Both the position numbers and the translations under genes were made by a program. Below are positions 1 through 9,551 of a stretch of 64,000 nt of DNA, in pieces. Position 1 is the first letter of the stretch. The number at the start of each line of letters is the position of its first letter. Under the pieces are notes generated by a model. That model saw nothing but the letters and a program-made list of their open reading frames with translations. It had not been told where the DNA came from and made no database searches. This DNA comes from Bacillus_BU sp051233475 (GTDB taxonomy: Bacteria > Bacillota > Bacilli > Bacillales > Cytobacillaceae): the NCBI RefSeq assembly GCF_051233475.1, contig NZ_JBKFGH010000035.1, forward strand, positions 1-64,000, in the 5' to 3' direction.

Positions 1-2
1 GT

Positions 3-614
3 GGTGTGACACCTGATCAAATACAATACGGTTTAAATAATCCAACGATGGTAACTCCAGAGACGAATACGGTCTTTAATGATTTTGAGGTAGCGAACGC
101 ATTGCTTCAAGCACATAAAAATGCTGCTGCCAATGGTGTGAGAGCCACAATGGAAATTGCCGACCCAAATCTTCGTCACATGCTATTAAACGGTGCGGTT
201 AACTGTGTGAATCAAGCGTATGAGGTATTTTTATTTATGAACCAACAAGGGCTATATCAGGTACCTAAAATAAAAGATCACACAGCAAAAACGTTTCTTC
301 ACAGCTTTCAGCCTGCCGGAGAAGCGCTAAAAGCTCAATATACTTCCCAATTTGGACAACCACAAGGTCAGCCGATGATGGGGAATTTGATGGATGTAAC
401 TTCTGGAACTATGGCTACCCAAAACATGGCAATACATGGAGCAATAGGACAATCAGGACAAAGTCAATCCATCCCAGCAGTTGGTTTAGGGAGACAGACA
501 AAAAGGGGCAGTGTTGGACAGCCATCTCCATCTTTTGGACAAATGGGGATGGGAAATGTAAGTGCTGGAAGTCAAACAAACATGCACCAATATCCAATTA
601 ATCAGCAGCATTAA
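3..614 (+). CDS. CotF-family spore coat protein (5' end probably cut by window edge)
   Basis: Coat F family protein, expected in the spore coat. The helical ferritin-like part covers roughly the first 110 visible residues and holds the family hallmark of a conserved Asn/Gln-rich helix followed by a short FMNQQGLYQVP segment near residue 80. The last 90 residues are Gln/Gly/Met/Ser-rich and low in complexity, as in many coat proteins. The reading frame is open to the left edge. A GTG at position 6 could start it, but no ribosome binding site can be seen, so I treat it as 5'-partial. It is followed by a hairpin terminator at 682-710. The family assignment is good; the exact coat role is unknown. 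Confidence 0.75.
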   Translation, partial: GVTPDQIQYGLNNPTMVTPETNTVFNDFEVANALLQAHKNAAANGVRATMEIADPNLRHMLLNGAVNCVNQAYEVFLFMNQQGLYQVPKIKDHTAKTFLHSFQPAGEALKAQYTSQFGQPQGQPMMGNLMDVTSGTMATQNMAIHGAIGQSGQSQSIPAVGLGRQTKRGSVGQPSPSFGQMGMGNVSAGSQTNMHQYPINQQH

Positions 615-681
615 TAGAGGGTGACGATGATCGAAAAAACGGATTTTACCCTTTGATCTGCTTCATAAGTGTGGAAAAGCT

Positions 682-710
682 AGACCATGCAACCGCATGG
701 TCTTGTTTAA
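682..710 (+). terminator. Rho-independent terminator of the coat gene
   Basis: Perfect 9-bp stem AGACCATGC / GCATGGTCT with an AACC loop, followed by a short T-rich tail, 67 nt after the coat gene stop. Confidence 0.7.
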
Positions 711-877
711 TTGAATTAAATCAAGGATTCTTATATTTTGGGATTACAATATTTCAAGTGTCATAATATATTCAAAATCAAGTTGTGATAGAAGAAATGG
801 ATGTTGATATAATTGAAATATTAGAATAATCTATCAATTGATTCTTTCATAAAAGTTATGAATGAAGGAGGATTATT

Positions 878-1234
878 ATGGTCGTAAATGAGGGTAGAAT
901 GGCACATGGCCATGCTTTAAATGCATTGTCTTATCTTCTTAATGAAACTTGGTCTTTTGAATTACTTGGATTAGTAAGGTTTGAGTTAGGCCAGGCGTAC
1001 TACATGCTTAATAGGCATATAAAGAAAGGGGAATGTGCATGTGGTGACAGTCTAATAGATTTGAATTTGTACCGTTCACTATTAATTGACGTTAACGGAG
1101 CTATTTCCACTGAATCGCTTAGCCCCATCCCATTAGTCCGTGACGAACTAAAAGCCTATTTCTCCCAAAGAAAATCTTCTCACAATTGTATTTGTTCTAC
1201 CCTGAACCAACAATCCATGATGTATGATGTTTAA
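878..1234 (+). CDS. Hypothetical protein, 118 aa
   Basis: I do not recognise this protein. It has a very good ribosome binding site (GAAGGAGG, 8 nt before ATG) and its own terminator at 1285-1320, so it is probably real and monocistronic. The N-terminal 60 residues look like amphipathic helices (segment ALNALSYLLNETWSFELLGL). It has five Cys-containing positions in all, including a CAC motif near residue 54 and a CIC motif near residue 105, which could bind metal or form disulfides. There is no signal peptide and no clear membrane segment. Its neighbours (a coat protein and a sensor kinase) do not define a function; a sporulation link is only a guess. Confidence 0.6.
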   Translation: MVVNEGRMAHGHALNALSYLLNETWSFELLGLVRFELGQAYYMLNRHIKKGECACGDSLIDLNLYRSLLIDVNGAISTESLSPIPLVRDELKAYFSQRKSSHNCICSTLNQQSMMYDV

Positions 1235-1284
1235 AAGATTTATTAGATACAATCTTTTCTGAAAAAAAGTGAAATAACAATCAT

Positions 1285-1320
1285 GATCATCCGATATATG
1301 GATGGTCTTTCTATTTTTTT
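1285..1320 (+). terminator. Rho-independent terminator
   Basis: 8-bp stem GATCATCC / GGATGGTC (one G-U pair) with a 7-nt loop, followed by TTTCTATTTTTTT. It ends the 118-aa gene. Confidence 0.7.
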
Positions 1321-1633
1321 GTCGAATTATAACAAAACGCCCTGGAAGAACTAAGTTCGTAATAAAACATGAAAATTTGCTTGTTTTTGCTGAAAATTAT
1401 TAAGCAACACGGCCTTGGAGTTGTTATAATAAAGAATATCTGTGTTTTTAATTGGAAATATTTACAATTAGTAAAAATTTTTATTGCATGTATATAAACG
1501 ATTTCATTCTGTTGTAAAATGAAGAAATACAGAGAATATTGTCGAATATAATTGAAAAATAGCGAAATAGACTTGAAATAGAGAGTAATATACAATGCCG
1601 TATAACTTAAGCCATGGATTGGAGACTGTCTGA
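1321..1633. other. Gene-free AT-rich leader before the first GAF sensor
   Basis: About 310 nt without a supportable gene. Minus-strand frames that stay open here have no ribosome binding site and low-complexity Phe/Tyr-rich translations. The stretch presumably carries the promoter of the downstream kinase, but no clear -35/-10 pair stands out. The last bases (TTGGAGAC before ATG) resemble the leader of the second GAF gene at 4091. Confidence 0.5.
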
Positions 1634-3721
1634 ATGCTAAGGGAACAAACAAGGTATTCTCGACTTGCAAATATAACAAAAATTATCAATACAAAACTAG
1701 AATTATCAATAGTATTGGAGCATGTTACTAGGGCAATATCTGAAGAAATTGTTCAATGTGATTCAGTTGGTATTTTTTTACCACAGGAGGATGGAACATA
1801 TAAAGGATTTGCCGGAAAGCCTGAAATCATGAATGGTGAAACACTCCGTACGCAGGTAATTGATCCGAATATTGATATACTGGTCAGAGAGGTTATTGAA
1901 ACCAAAAAAACGATCTACATACCTGATACGTCTAAAGATAGTCGTCCGGATCCTAGATCGGTTGATGCCTTTAAAATTAAATCCCTATTAGCTCTTCCAA
2001 TCTCCTACGAGCAAGAGCTTTTTGGATTAGTATTTCTATTCGATTTTGGAACCCCTATGAACCTAACCGAATCAGAAATTCAAAGTGTTGAAGCTTATGT
2101 TAACATGGCTGCGGTTGCAATCCAAAATGCAAATAATCTACAACAAAAAGAAAACCTTATCGCTGAAAAGCAATTGTTATTGGATGTGACTCGAGAGCTT
2201 TCTATGTGTTCGTCGATGCAGGATTGTCTTGAAAAATGTTTTTTTTACTTAGGAAAGGTTTTAAACAATTATAATATTGATGTTCAGTTACTGGATCCTT
2301 TAGCTAATTCAAAAATTAGACCAATTATCCTTAATAAGGACCGTAACTGGTCGGATATTGATTGGATTAAATTATGTAATACTATTAAAAATGATCAAGG
2401 TTATGATTTCTGGATTCAAAAAGTGATTCAAACTAAAAAAGCGATCCACATTGCAGATATATTTACTGACGAAAAACTTAATCATGATGTATGCCGGAAA
2501 TTTTACATTAAAGGACTATTTATTCTTCCATTAGTCTCAATGGGTCAGGTGTTAGGGGTTATTTCAGTTATTAATTTTGAGGAGGATAACCATCATTTCT
2601 CAAAATCACAGATTCAATTGGCACAATCCATTGTGGATACTACGTCTTCCACATTATCTAACCTTCTATATATGGACCAACTTGAAAATATGGTAGAAGA
2701 GCGAACAAAAGAACTAGCTGCTGCCAATGAAAAGGTTACGAATGTTATCGAAAGTATTTCGGATGGATTTTTTGCTTTAAATAAAGAATGGAAATATATT
2801 TATATAAATCAACATCAGATTTTGCCGCAAAAGAAAACAGCTCAAGAGGTCTTAAATAAAAATATATGGGAAGTCTACCCTAAATCCGTAAATACACCGA
2901 TGTATAAGGAATTTCATCGGGCCATGTTTGAACGAGTCCCCGTTCATTTTGAAGCTCCTTCTGCCTATGACGATCATTGGTATGAGGTTGTTGCCTACCC
3001 TTTTGATGAAGGGATTTGTTGTCTTTTAAAAAATATAACCGAAAAGAAAAAATATGAGAAGGAAATGAAAAGATTATCTGGATTAGACTTAATCGGGCAA
3101 ATGGCTGCAGGAATCAGTCATGAGATTAGAAATCCAATGACGACAGTCCGAGGTTTTTTACAGGTATTCAGTAAAGAGGAAAAATTTAAAAAATACGAAG
3201 AGTACTTAAACTTAATGATTGAAGAATTAGACCGTGCTAATTCTATCATTACGGAATTTCTTTCAATGGGTAATACCCGAAAATCTGAATTACAGAAGTT
3301 AGATTTAAATTTGATTATCCATGATATTACGCCACTACTAATGGTTGATGCTATAAACCAAAACAAATATATTCAATTGGAGACGAAAGAAATTCCGGAA
3401 TTATTGTTAAATCGCAATGAGATTCGTCAATTAATTTTGAACTTATATCGGAATGGCTTAGAAGCTATGGAACCGGGGAAAGTCCTAACAATCGCAACTC
3501 ATAAGGAAGATGATTGCGTTGTGCTTGCAGTGAAGGACCAAGGAAATGGAATCAAGCCTGAAGTATTAGAAAAATTGGGAACCCCATTTTTTACGACAAA
3601 GGAAAATGGAACTGGCCTGGGATTAGGTGTTTGCTATGGTATAGCAGCACGACATAATGCAAAAATTGAAATTCAAACAGGACCAGAAGGCACTACTTTT
3701 TTTGTGAAATTTAAAGCTTGA
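1634..3721 (+). CDS. GAF-GAF-PAS sensor histidine kinase
   Basis: Predicted cytoplasmic two-component sensor kinase with no transmembrane segment. Domain order: GAF about 20-165, second GAF about 185-345, coiled linker about 348-372, PAS about 372-475, HisKA dimerisation/phosphoacceptor domain about 485-545, and HATPase_c about 585-693. The H-box GISHEIRNPMTT carries the phosphoacceptor His496. The N-box (NLYRNGLEAM), G1 (DQGNGI) and G2 (GTGLGLGVCYG) are intact, so it should autophosphorylate. No response regulator lies beside it. The first about 345 residues closely match those of the protein at 4104-6905, showing a tandem duplication of the input module. ATG is preceded by TTGGAG. The ligand of the GAF domains is unknown. 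Confidence 0.9.
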   Translation: MLREQTRYSRLANITKIINTKLELSIVLEHVTRAISEEIVQCDSVGIFLPQEDGTYKGFAGKPEIMNGETLRTQVIDPNIDILVREVIETKKTIYIPDTSKDSRPDPRSVDAFKIKSLLALPISYEQELFGLVFLFDFGTPMNLTESEIQSVEAYVNMAAVAIQNANNLQQKENLIAEKQLLLDVTRELSMCSSMQDCLEKCFFYLGKVLNNYNIDVQLLDPLANSKIRPIILNKDRNWSDIDWIKLCNTIKNDQGYDFWIQKVIQTKKAIHIADIFTDEKLNHDVCRKFYIKGLFILPLVSMGQVLGVISVINFEEDNHHFSKSQIQLAQSIVDTTSSTLSNLLYMDQLENMVEERTKELAAANEKVTNVIESISDGFFALNKEWKYIYINQHQILPQKKTAQEVLNKNIWEVYPKSVNTPMYKEFHRAMFERVPVHFEAPSAYDDHWYEVVAYPFDEGICCLLKNITEKKKYEKEMKRLSGLDLIGQMAAGISHEIRNPMTTVRGFLQVFSKEEKFKKYEEYLNLMIEELDRANSIITEFLSMGNTRKSELQKLDLNLIIHDITPLLMVDAINQNKYIQLETKEIPELLLNRNEIRQLILNLYRNGLEAMEPGKVLTIATHKEDDCVVLAVKDQGNGIKPEVLEKLGTPFFTTKENGTGLGLGVCYGIAARHNAKIEIQTGPEGTTFFVKFKA

Positions 3722-3754
3722 AATGGGATATTTTACCAAAAAGAAAGTTTTTTT

Positions 3755-3799
3755 AAAAAAGCTGTAGTATACAAAAATCTGTATACTACAGCTTTTTTC
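3755..3799 (+). terminator. Strong Rho-independent terminator after the kinase
   Basis: Perfect 13-bp stem GCTGTAGTATACA / TGTATACTACAGC with a 6-nt loop, flanked by A6 and T6 runs, so it should work in both directions. It separates the kinase from the GGDEF-EAL gene. Confidence 0.85.
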
Positions 3800-4103
3800 A
3801 TGATAAAAAGGGTAGTTCAACAATATTTTTTTCAAATTTAAGGAAAAATACTATAGATGATTTCTTTGCTCTAACCGTTATAATTTTATAGTGTGTAAAA
3901 AAATATAATATTTTTCCATTGTTTGGTATCATTAACAATTTGTGAACTTTGATAATCTTTGTATTAAATTGATTGCAAATTAAGGTAAAATGAAAACTAA
4001 AAGTGAATGTGTCGAAAAAAGACGAAAAAGCGGTACCATTTACTGATCCAGGTCTTAAAACATCAGTGTCAAATTAATTATGCTAAGATTGGAGACCGGT
4101 TAA
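3800..4103. other. Intergenic leader between the two GAF sensors
   Basis: About 300 nt with no gene. It follows the terminator of the kinase and must carry the promoter of the GGDEF-EAL gene. I looked for a c-di-GMP riboswitch here and saw none of its conserved core. No convincing promoter was picked by eye. Confidence 0.5.
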
Positions 4104-6905
4104 ATGCAAAAGGAACAAACGAGGTATTCTCGTCTTGCTAATATAACAAAATTAATCAATACGAAACTTGAATTACGTGAAGTATTAGAGCATGTAACAA
4201 CAGCCATTTCTGAAGAAATTGTTCAATGTGATTCTGTTGGGATTTATTTGCCGCAGGAAGATGGGAATTTCAGAGGTTATGTAGGAAAACCAGAAACAAT
4301 TGATGGTTGGACACTCGATATGCATGTTATAGATACTGAAATAGATCTTTTGGCAAAAGAAGTAATTGAAACAAAAAAAACGATCTATATTCCCGATACT
4401 TCAAAGGATAATCGTCCGGATCCTAGAGCGGTCGAAGGATTTAAAATTAAATCCTTGTTAGCTCTGCCGATATCTTTTGAGCAGGAATTATTTGGTTTAG
4501 TATTTTTATTTGACTACGGGATTCCGATGAACTTAACGGAGTCAGAAATTCAAACAGTTGAAGCCTATGTCAACATGGCTGCTGTTGCGATTCAAAATGC
4601 AAATAACCTGACTCATAAAGAGAATCTTATCGCCGAAAAGCAGTTGTTACTTGATGTTACACGGGATTTGTCGATGTGTTCGTCAATGCAAGAAAGTCTC
4701 GATATTTGTTTTTCTTATGTTGGAAAGGTTTTAGATAATAATAATACAGGTGTTCATTTATTAGATCCTCTATTAGTCGGGAGAAAAATTAAACCGGCTG
4801 GATTGAGTAAGGATAGTGACTGGACAGAAGAAGCCTGGATTGAGACGCATAGAAAGATGAACAACGATCAAAATAATGATTTGGTTTTTCAAGAGGTAAT
4901 AAAAACTAAAAAAGCTATTCTCATACCGGATGTGTTTGCAGATATTAGACCGAATCATGAACTTTGTGAAAACTTTGGCATAAAGGGACTATTTATGCTT
5001 CCATTAGTTTCTATGGGTGAGGTTCTAGGGACTATAGCTGTTGTCAATCTTGAGAAAAAAGGCGTCATCTATTCGGATGCTCAAATCCAATTGGCGCAAT
5101 CGATTGTCGATGCAACGGCCTCGACTTTATCTAACCTATTGTATTTGGAAAAGCAAGAGGTCATTATCGAGGAAAGAACGTTTGAAATCACTGAGAAAAA
5201 TTTCCAACTTGAACGAGTTGTAACAGAATTACAGAATATGAGCCGTGAGAAGGAGTTAATTCTTAACTCTGCCGGTGAAGGAATATTTGGTTTAGACCTT
5301 AATCGAAATATTACATTCTGTAATCCGGCTGGAGCCATGATGCTTGGATATGAGTCAAAATGTGAACTTATTGGAGTACCTGTAAGTCGGATATTTAATG
5401 GGTATGAATTGGGCTACCAAGAGGAAACATCGTCTATTTTCGAAGGAATATCTGATCATTATCATAAAGAAGAGAAGTTTTTTAGAAAAGATAATTCCTA
5501 CTTTCCTGTTGAATTTGTCATCTCGTCTATAATGGAAGAAGATGAAATTGTTGGGGAAGTTGTTACATTTAAAGATATTACCCAACGGAAGCAGTTAGAA
5601 GAAGAAATCAAGTATCATGCTTATTTTGATAGCTTAACGGATCTGCCAAACAGGGTCCTGCTAAAGGACAGGTTAAACCAAGGTATTACTTACGCTCAAA
5701 TGAATGGTGAAAAATTTGCAGTACTGTATTTAGACCTCGATCGTTTTAAGTATATCAACGATACCCTTGGGCATAGCTATGGGGATCTATTGCTACAAGA
5801 TGTTGCCAAACGACTTTGTGGGTGTGTTCCAAAAAGTGCCACAGTATCCCGTCAAGGGGGAGATGAATTTACGATTTACCTTCCTAAAATTAAAAATGAA
5901 AATGAAGTGTTAAAGGTAGTCAATCTTGTTATCGATTCATTTTCTAAACCCTTTAATTTAATGGACAATGAAATCTACATTAAAACCAGTATTGGAATCA
6001 GTTTGTTCCCAGATAATGGGGATACGACAGATGCTTTAATCAAAAATGCTGATACAGCGATGTATAAATCAAAAGAAATATCAGGTAGCAGCTACCATTT
6101 CTTCAGTGAAGGTATGGATACAAGAACCTTTGAAAATATCAAGCTCGAAAATGCTTTATATAAAGCATTAGAACAAGAAGAGTTGATTTTATACTATCAG
6201 CCTCAAATCAATTATCAATCTAATAAGATTGTCGGGGTCGAGGCTTTGTTACGTTGGAATCATCCGAAGCGTGGCATGATTTCACCAGATAAGTTTATCC
6301 CAATTGCTGAAGAGACCGGTTTAATCGTTCCAATCGGTGAGTGGGTCTTAAAAGAGGCATGCAGACAATTGAAGGAATGGCATGAACAAGGAAGTCCATT
6401 AATCAGCATGTCCGTCAATTTATCTGTTCGGCAGTTTGAACAAAAAGACTTATATTCCACTGTAAAAAACGTCTTAAAGAAGGCGGGAATTTCACCAGAA
6501 TATTTACATCTAGAGCTCACTGAAAATCTAATTGTTAAAAATGCTGAGTTAACGCTAAAAACAATGAAGAAATTAAAAGGTTTAGGAATAAATATCGCGA
6601 TTGACGATTTTGGGACAGGGTATTCATCTTTAGGTTATCTGAAAAATATGCCGATCGATACACTAAAAATTGATAAATCTTTTGTTAAAGATATGCCAAT
6701 TGATGATGCAGCCATTACCAATACGATCATTACCTTGGCTCAAAATTTAAACCTTAATGTCATTGCTGAGGGTGTTGAGACGAAACAACAGGCAGAATTT
6801 CTATCTGATCGAAAATGTTATTTAATGCAGGGGTATTATTTCAGTCGACCAATGGAGGCTGAAGATATTTCTAATAAATTCTTTACTTCAACAGAAAAAC
6901 AATAA
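4104..6905 (+). CDS. GAF-GAF-PAS-GGDEF-EAL c-di-GMP enzyme
   Basis: Predicted cytoplasmic c-di-GMP turnover protein. GAF about 20-165 and GAF about 185-345 are paralogous to the upstream kinase; PAS is about 390-500, diguanylate cyclase domain about 505-665 and EAL phosphodiesterase domain about 680-925. The cyclase signature GGDEF is intact at residues 585-589. In the EAL domain the E-A-L motif (713-715), LELTEN, the DDFGTGYSS loop and EGVET are all present, so both activities are possible. No membrane segment is seen. It starts at ATG with GGAG nine nt upstream. The ThDP enzyme gene follows after only 12 nt and is probably co-transcribed. Which activity dominates cannot be read from sequence. 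Confidence 0.92.
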   Translation: MQKEQTRYSRLANITKLINTKLELREVLEHVTTAISEEIVQCDSVGIYLPQEDGNFRGYVGKPETIDGWTLDMHVIDTEIDLLAKEVIETKKTIYIPDTSKDNRPDPRAVEGFKIKSLLALPISFEQELFGLVFLFDYGIPMNLTESEIQTVEAYVNMAAVAIQNANNLTHKENLIAEKQLLLDVTRDLSMCSSMQESLDICFSYVGKVLDNNNTGVHLLDPLLVGRKIKPAGLSKDSDWTEEAWIETHRKMNNDQNNDLVFQEVIKTKKAILIPDVFADIRPNHELCENFGIKGLFMLPLVSMGEVLGTIAVVNLEKKGVIYSDAQIQLAQSIVDATASTLSNLLYLEKQEVIIEERTFEITEKNFQLERVVTELQNMSREKELILNSAGEGIFGLDLNRNITFCNPAGAMMLGYESKCELIGVPVSRIFNGYELGYQEETSSIFEGISDHYHKEEKFFRKDNSYFPVEFVISSIMEEDEIVGEVVTFKDITQRKQLEEEIKYHAYFDSLTDLPNRVLLKDRLNQGITYAQMNGEKFAVLYLDLDRFKYINDTLGHSYGDLLLQDVAKRLCGCVPKSATVSRQGGDEFTIYLPKIKNENEVLKVVNLVIDSFSKPFNLMDNEIYIKTSIGISLFPDNGDTTDALIKNADTAMYKSKEISGSSYHFFSEGMDTRTFENIKLENALYKALEQEELILYYQPQINYQSNKIVGVEALLRWNHPKRGMISPDKFIPIAEETGLIVPIGEWVLKEACRQLKEWHEQGSPLISMSVNLSVRQFEQKDLYSTVKNVLKKAGISPEYLHLELTENLIVKNAELTLKTMKKLKGLGINIAIDDFGTGYSSLGYLKNMPIDTLKIDKSFVKDMPIDDAAITNTIITLAQNLNLNVIAEGVETKQQAEFLSDRKCYLMQGYYFSRPMEAEDISNKFFTSTEKQ

Positions 6906-6917
6906 TGGAGGAATAAC

Positions 6918-8555
6918 ATGAAAGCAGCTCGATTAGTACTAGAATATTTAAAGGGGAGTGGAGTCAAGCATATTTTCGGGATTCCAGCAGGGTCTGTAAA
7001 TGGCATTTTCAATGAACTTTATGATATGCCGGAAATCACACCGGTTATCTCAAAGCATGAAGGTGCAGCATCCTATATGGCAGCCGCTTATGCAAAATAC
7101 TCTGATCAAATGAGTGTTTGCATCGGTTGTAGTGGACCGGGTGGAACCAATCTGGTAACAGGTGCGGCCAATGCAATGCGTGAGCATTTGCCTGTTCTAT
7201 TCATCACAGGTGCTGTCCCTGTAAATACTGAAGGGTTAAATGCTTCCCAGGAATTAGATGCTGAACCTATTTTTAGGCCAGTAACGAAGTACAGTGTAAC
7301 GGTAAGAGATTCAAAGGACTTATTGAATCAAATCGTAACTGCAGCCGAAATAGCAGTGTCAGGAGTTCCAGGTCCTGTTCACATTGGAATCCCTATTGAC
7401 GTTCAACATGAACAAGTGGAAGATGTTGAAATACCCGCTCCACCTAAAAGAACAGCGATGGTTCCTGATCTTGGAATCATAAAAAATGTAGCTGAGGAAT
7501 TAGTGAAAAAAGAGCATGGCTATGTTTTTGTGGGACAAGGAGTTAGGAATTCCGTTGATCAATTAATCGAGCTTGCCGAGCTGCTTGAATGGCCGATCGT
7601 CGTGACACCGCAAGCCAAAGGATATATTCCTGAAAATCATCCTCTTTTTGCTGGAGTATTTGGTTTTGCAGGACATGAATCTGCTTCAAAATTGATTGGT
7701 GAAGGTAATGGACAAACATTATTAATTTTTGGTTCAAGCTTAGGTGAAACAGCAACCAATAATTATAATCAAAACCTTGCGAAAGATCGTTTCACGGTCC
7801 AATTCGACTTTGACCAATCGGTATTTAACCGAAAATATGAGATTGATATTCCTGTTTTAGGAGACATCAATTTAAGCTTATTATTTTTAATACAAGAATT
7901 GAAGGTTTTAGGTTTAGAGAAGAATATTAAACTAGTAGAAAACAATATCGATTCTATTGAAACTACAGATGAATATAATACGAAAAATGTGCTGTTAAAT
8001 ATTCAAAAGCATTTGCCAGAAAACACCCGATATTCGATTGATATTGGTGAGTTTATGTCCTATGTGATCCACCACATGAAGGTTCACCAATCGGATACAT
8101 TTAATATTAATGTTCACTTTGGTGCGATGGGAACCGGAATTGCATCTGCAATTGGTTCCAAACTAGCTGAACCTGAGCGCCCAGCTGTCTGCATTACAGG
8201 AGATGGTTGCTTCTTCATGCATGGAATGGAAATCCTGACAGCACGAGAATACAATTTACCAATCTTGTTTGTGGTGATGAATAATGCTCGTTTAGGAATG
8301 GTTTACCATGGACATTCTCTACAATTTAAGCGTGTTCATTCAACCTTCGAACAAGAACCAACCAATATTTCTGCGATGGCAGCGGCAATGAATATACCAA
8401 CCTATCGCGTTAATCAGTTAGAAGATATTAATCAAGAAGTGATTAATAGTTTATTGAATTTAGATGGACCGGCTGTTTTAGAGGTTGCATTAGTGGATAA
8501 TAATGTACCGCCAATGGGAGATCGAGTTAAATTTTTATCTTCTTTTGGAAAATAA
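6918..8555 (+). CDS. ThDP-dependent enzyme (acetolactate synthase / pyruvate oxidase-like)
   Basis: Three-domain thiamine-diphosphate enzyme of 545 aa, the usual family size. Glu48 in the motif KHEGAASYMA is the conserved cofactor-activating glutamate. The ThDP/Mg motif starts with TGDGCFF near residue 430 and ends with MNNARLGM. The middle Rossmann-like domain is present. The closest families are acetolactate synthase large subunits, pyruvate oxidases and benzoylformate decarboxylases; the substrate cannot be decided, and no small regulatory ALS subunit lies nearby. Start ATG with TGGAGGAA 6 nt before it, 12 nt behind the GGDEF-EAL gene, implying one operon. It ends at a bidirectional terminator (8571-8604). 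Confidence 0.85.
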   Translation: MKAARLVLEYLKGSGVKHIFGIPAGSVNGIFNELYDMPEITPVISKHEGAASYMAAAYAKYSDQMSVCIGCSGPGGTNLVTGAANAMREHLPVLFITGAVPVNTEGLNASQELDAEPIFRPVTKYSVTVRDSKDLLNQIVTAAEIAVSGVPGPVHIGIPIDVQHEQVEDVEIPAPPKRTAMVPDLGIIKNVAEELVKKEHGYVFVGQGVRNSVDQLIELAELLEWPIVVTPQAKGYIPENHPLFAGVFGFAGHESASKLIGEGNGQTLLIFGSSLGETATNNYNQNLAKDRFTVQFDFDQSVFNRKYEIDIPVLGDINLSLLFLIQELKVLGLEKNIKLVENNIDSIETTDEYNTKNVLLNIQKHLPENTRYSIDIGEFMSYVIHHMKVHQSDTFNINVHFGAMGTGIASAIGSKLAEPERPAVCITGDGCFFMHGMEILTAREYNLPILFVVMNNARLGMVYHGHSLQFKRVHSTFEQEPTNISAMAAAMNIPTYRVNQLEDINQEVINSLLNLDGPAVLEVALVDNNVPPMGDRVKFLSSFGK

Positions 8556-8570
8556 ATATTTAAACACGAT

Positions 8571-8604
8571 AACGCCTCTGTCTTGATGACAGAGGCGTTT
8601 TATG
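8571..8604. terminator. Bidirectional terminator between convergent genes
   Basis: 12-bp perfect stem AACGCCTCTGTC / GACAGAGGCGTT with a 5-nt loop and T tract. It lies between the ThDP enzyme gene (+) and the convergent unknown gene (-), and probably serves both. Confidence 0.85.
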
Positions 8605-8605
8605 T

Positions 8606-9337
8606 TTATCCTTTTGGATATGATTGGCGGATCTCTTGAATCGTGGCGCCGATTGTTTGGCCTTTAAAGGAATCGGTTACCGCTTCCCCTGTGGGATTGG
8701 TGTATGTACAGCCGCCCAATTTCTCGTCAAAGGAATATCCGATTTCTGTTAAGGCATTGATTAAGTTAACCGGCAGGCTTGCTAACCCTGTTTGTTCAGT
8801 AAAATATCGGGTTGGAAAAATCTTCACCTCAACATCTCCCGTACCTGTGTGAACGACAAAAAGATCCTTTTCTTGTTGAAGCACCCACTGACCTTTTGAA
8901 AATAAAGAAATGCCTGCACCCTCTAATGAAGAAATCCCTTCTAAATTTATCCCAAAGATATCATTAATCAAGGTACGAATCTCTTTCCCTGTTATTACTT
9001 TATCCTCTTGGTTGAGGTAAGAGGAAATAAGTTTTCTTGCCAAAGTAGGTTCTGCAGGTGAAACCAATTCTAGTTCCACATCTATATCTTTTGTTAAAAT
9101 AAGTACATTGTCTAGATTAAATCCGAAAAGGGCACTTACTATTTTACAAATCTCGTCACTAGTTATTTTTTTATGATTGGATTCGAAATATTTGTCCATG
9201 ATTTCAATTTTTGTCATAGAAAGAATTTGTTCATTTAAAGCGTCATCAGAGCGTGCTCCGTCAAGTTCTTTTCTTAAAGCTTGCTTTAGCCCTTCGAGTA
9301 TTTCAGAAGGATACTTGATTGTGTTTGAACTTAACAT
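8606..9337 (-). CDS. Hypothetical protein with an internal repeat
   Basis: I do not recognise this 243-aa protein. No signal peptide or membrane helix is seen. It contains an internal duplication: the segment around ITSDEICKIVSALFGFNL recurs about 70 residues later as ITGKEIRTLINDIFGINL, which suggests two copies of a small helical domain before a C-terminal part rich in Gly/Thr. I start it at the ATG giving MLSSNTIKYP because AGGGGT lies 7-8 nt upstream; an ATG 21 nt further upstream has no ribosome binding site. Monocistronic and convergent with the ThDP enzyme gene. Confidence 0.7.
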   Translation of the reverse strand: MLSSNTIKYPSEILEGLKQALRKELDGARSDDALNEQILSMTKIEIMDKYFESNHKKITSDEICKIVSALFGFNLDNVLILTKDIDVELELVSPAEPTLARKLISSYLNQEDKVITGKEIRTLINDIFGINLEGISSLEGAGISLFSKGQWVLQQEKDLFVVHTGTGDVEVKIFPTRYFTEQTGLASLPVNLINALTEIGYSFDEKLGGCTYTNPTGEAVTDSFKGQTIGATIQEIRQSYPKG

Positions 9338-9551
9338 AAAAATAACCCCTATTCCCATAAATTAATTAGTACGTATCATTTATCTTATTTCCGAAATTGT
9401 TTATAATTTGGAAGTGAATAAACTTTATATCGATATAATTATATCTTAATTTTGGGGTTAAACCAGATAGATCAAGAGAACTTCTTTAGTTTTTTTGAAA
9501 GTGATAACCTTTAATAATCAAGAATAGATAACATCAGGGGAGGAACGAAAG

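Noticed and set aside
1311..1689. Minus-strand frames of 122 and 61 aa before the GAF kinase
   Set aside because: AT-rich, Phe/Tyr/Ile-rich translations, no ribosome binding site, and they overlap the kinase start.
3800..4103. c-di-GMP riboswitch before the GGDEF-EAL gene
   Set aside because: The conserved GEMM core could not be found on inspection.
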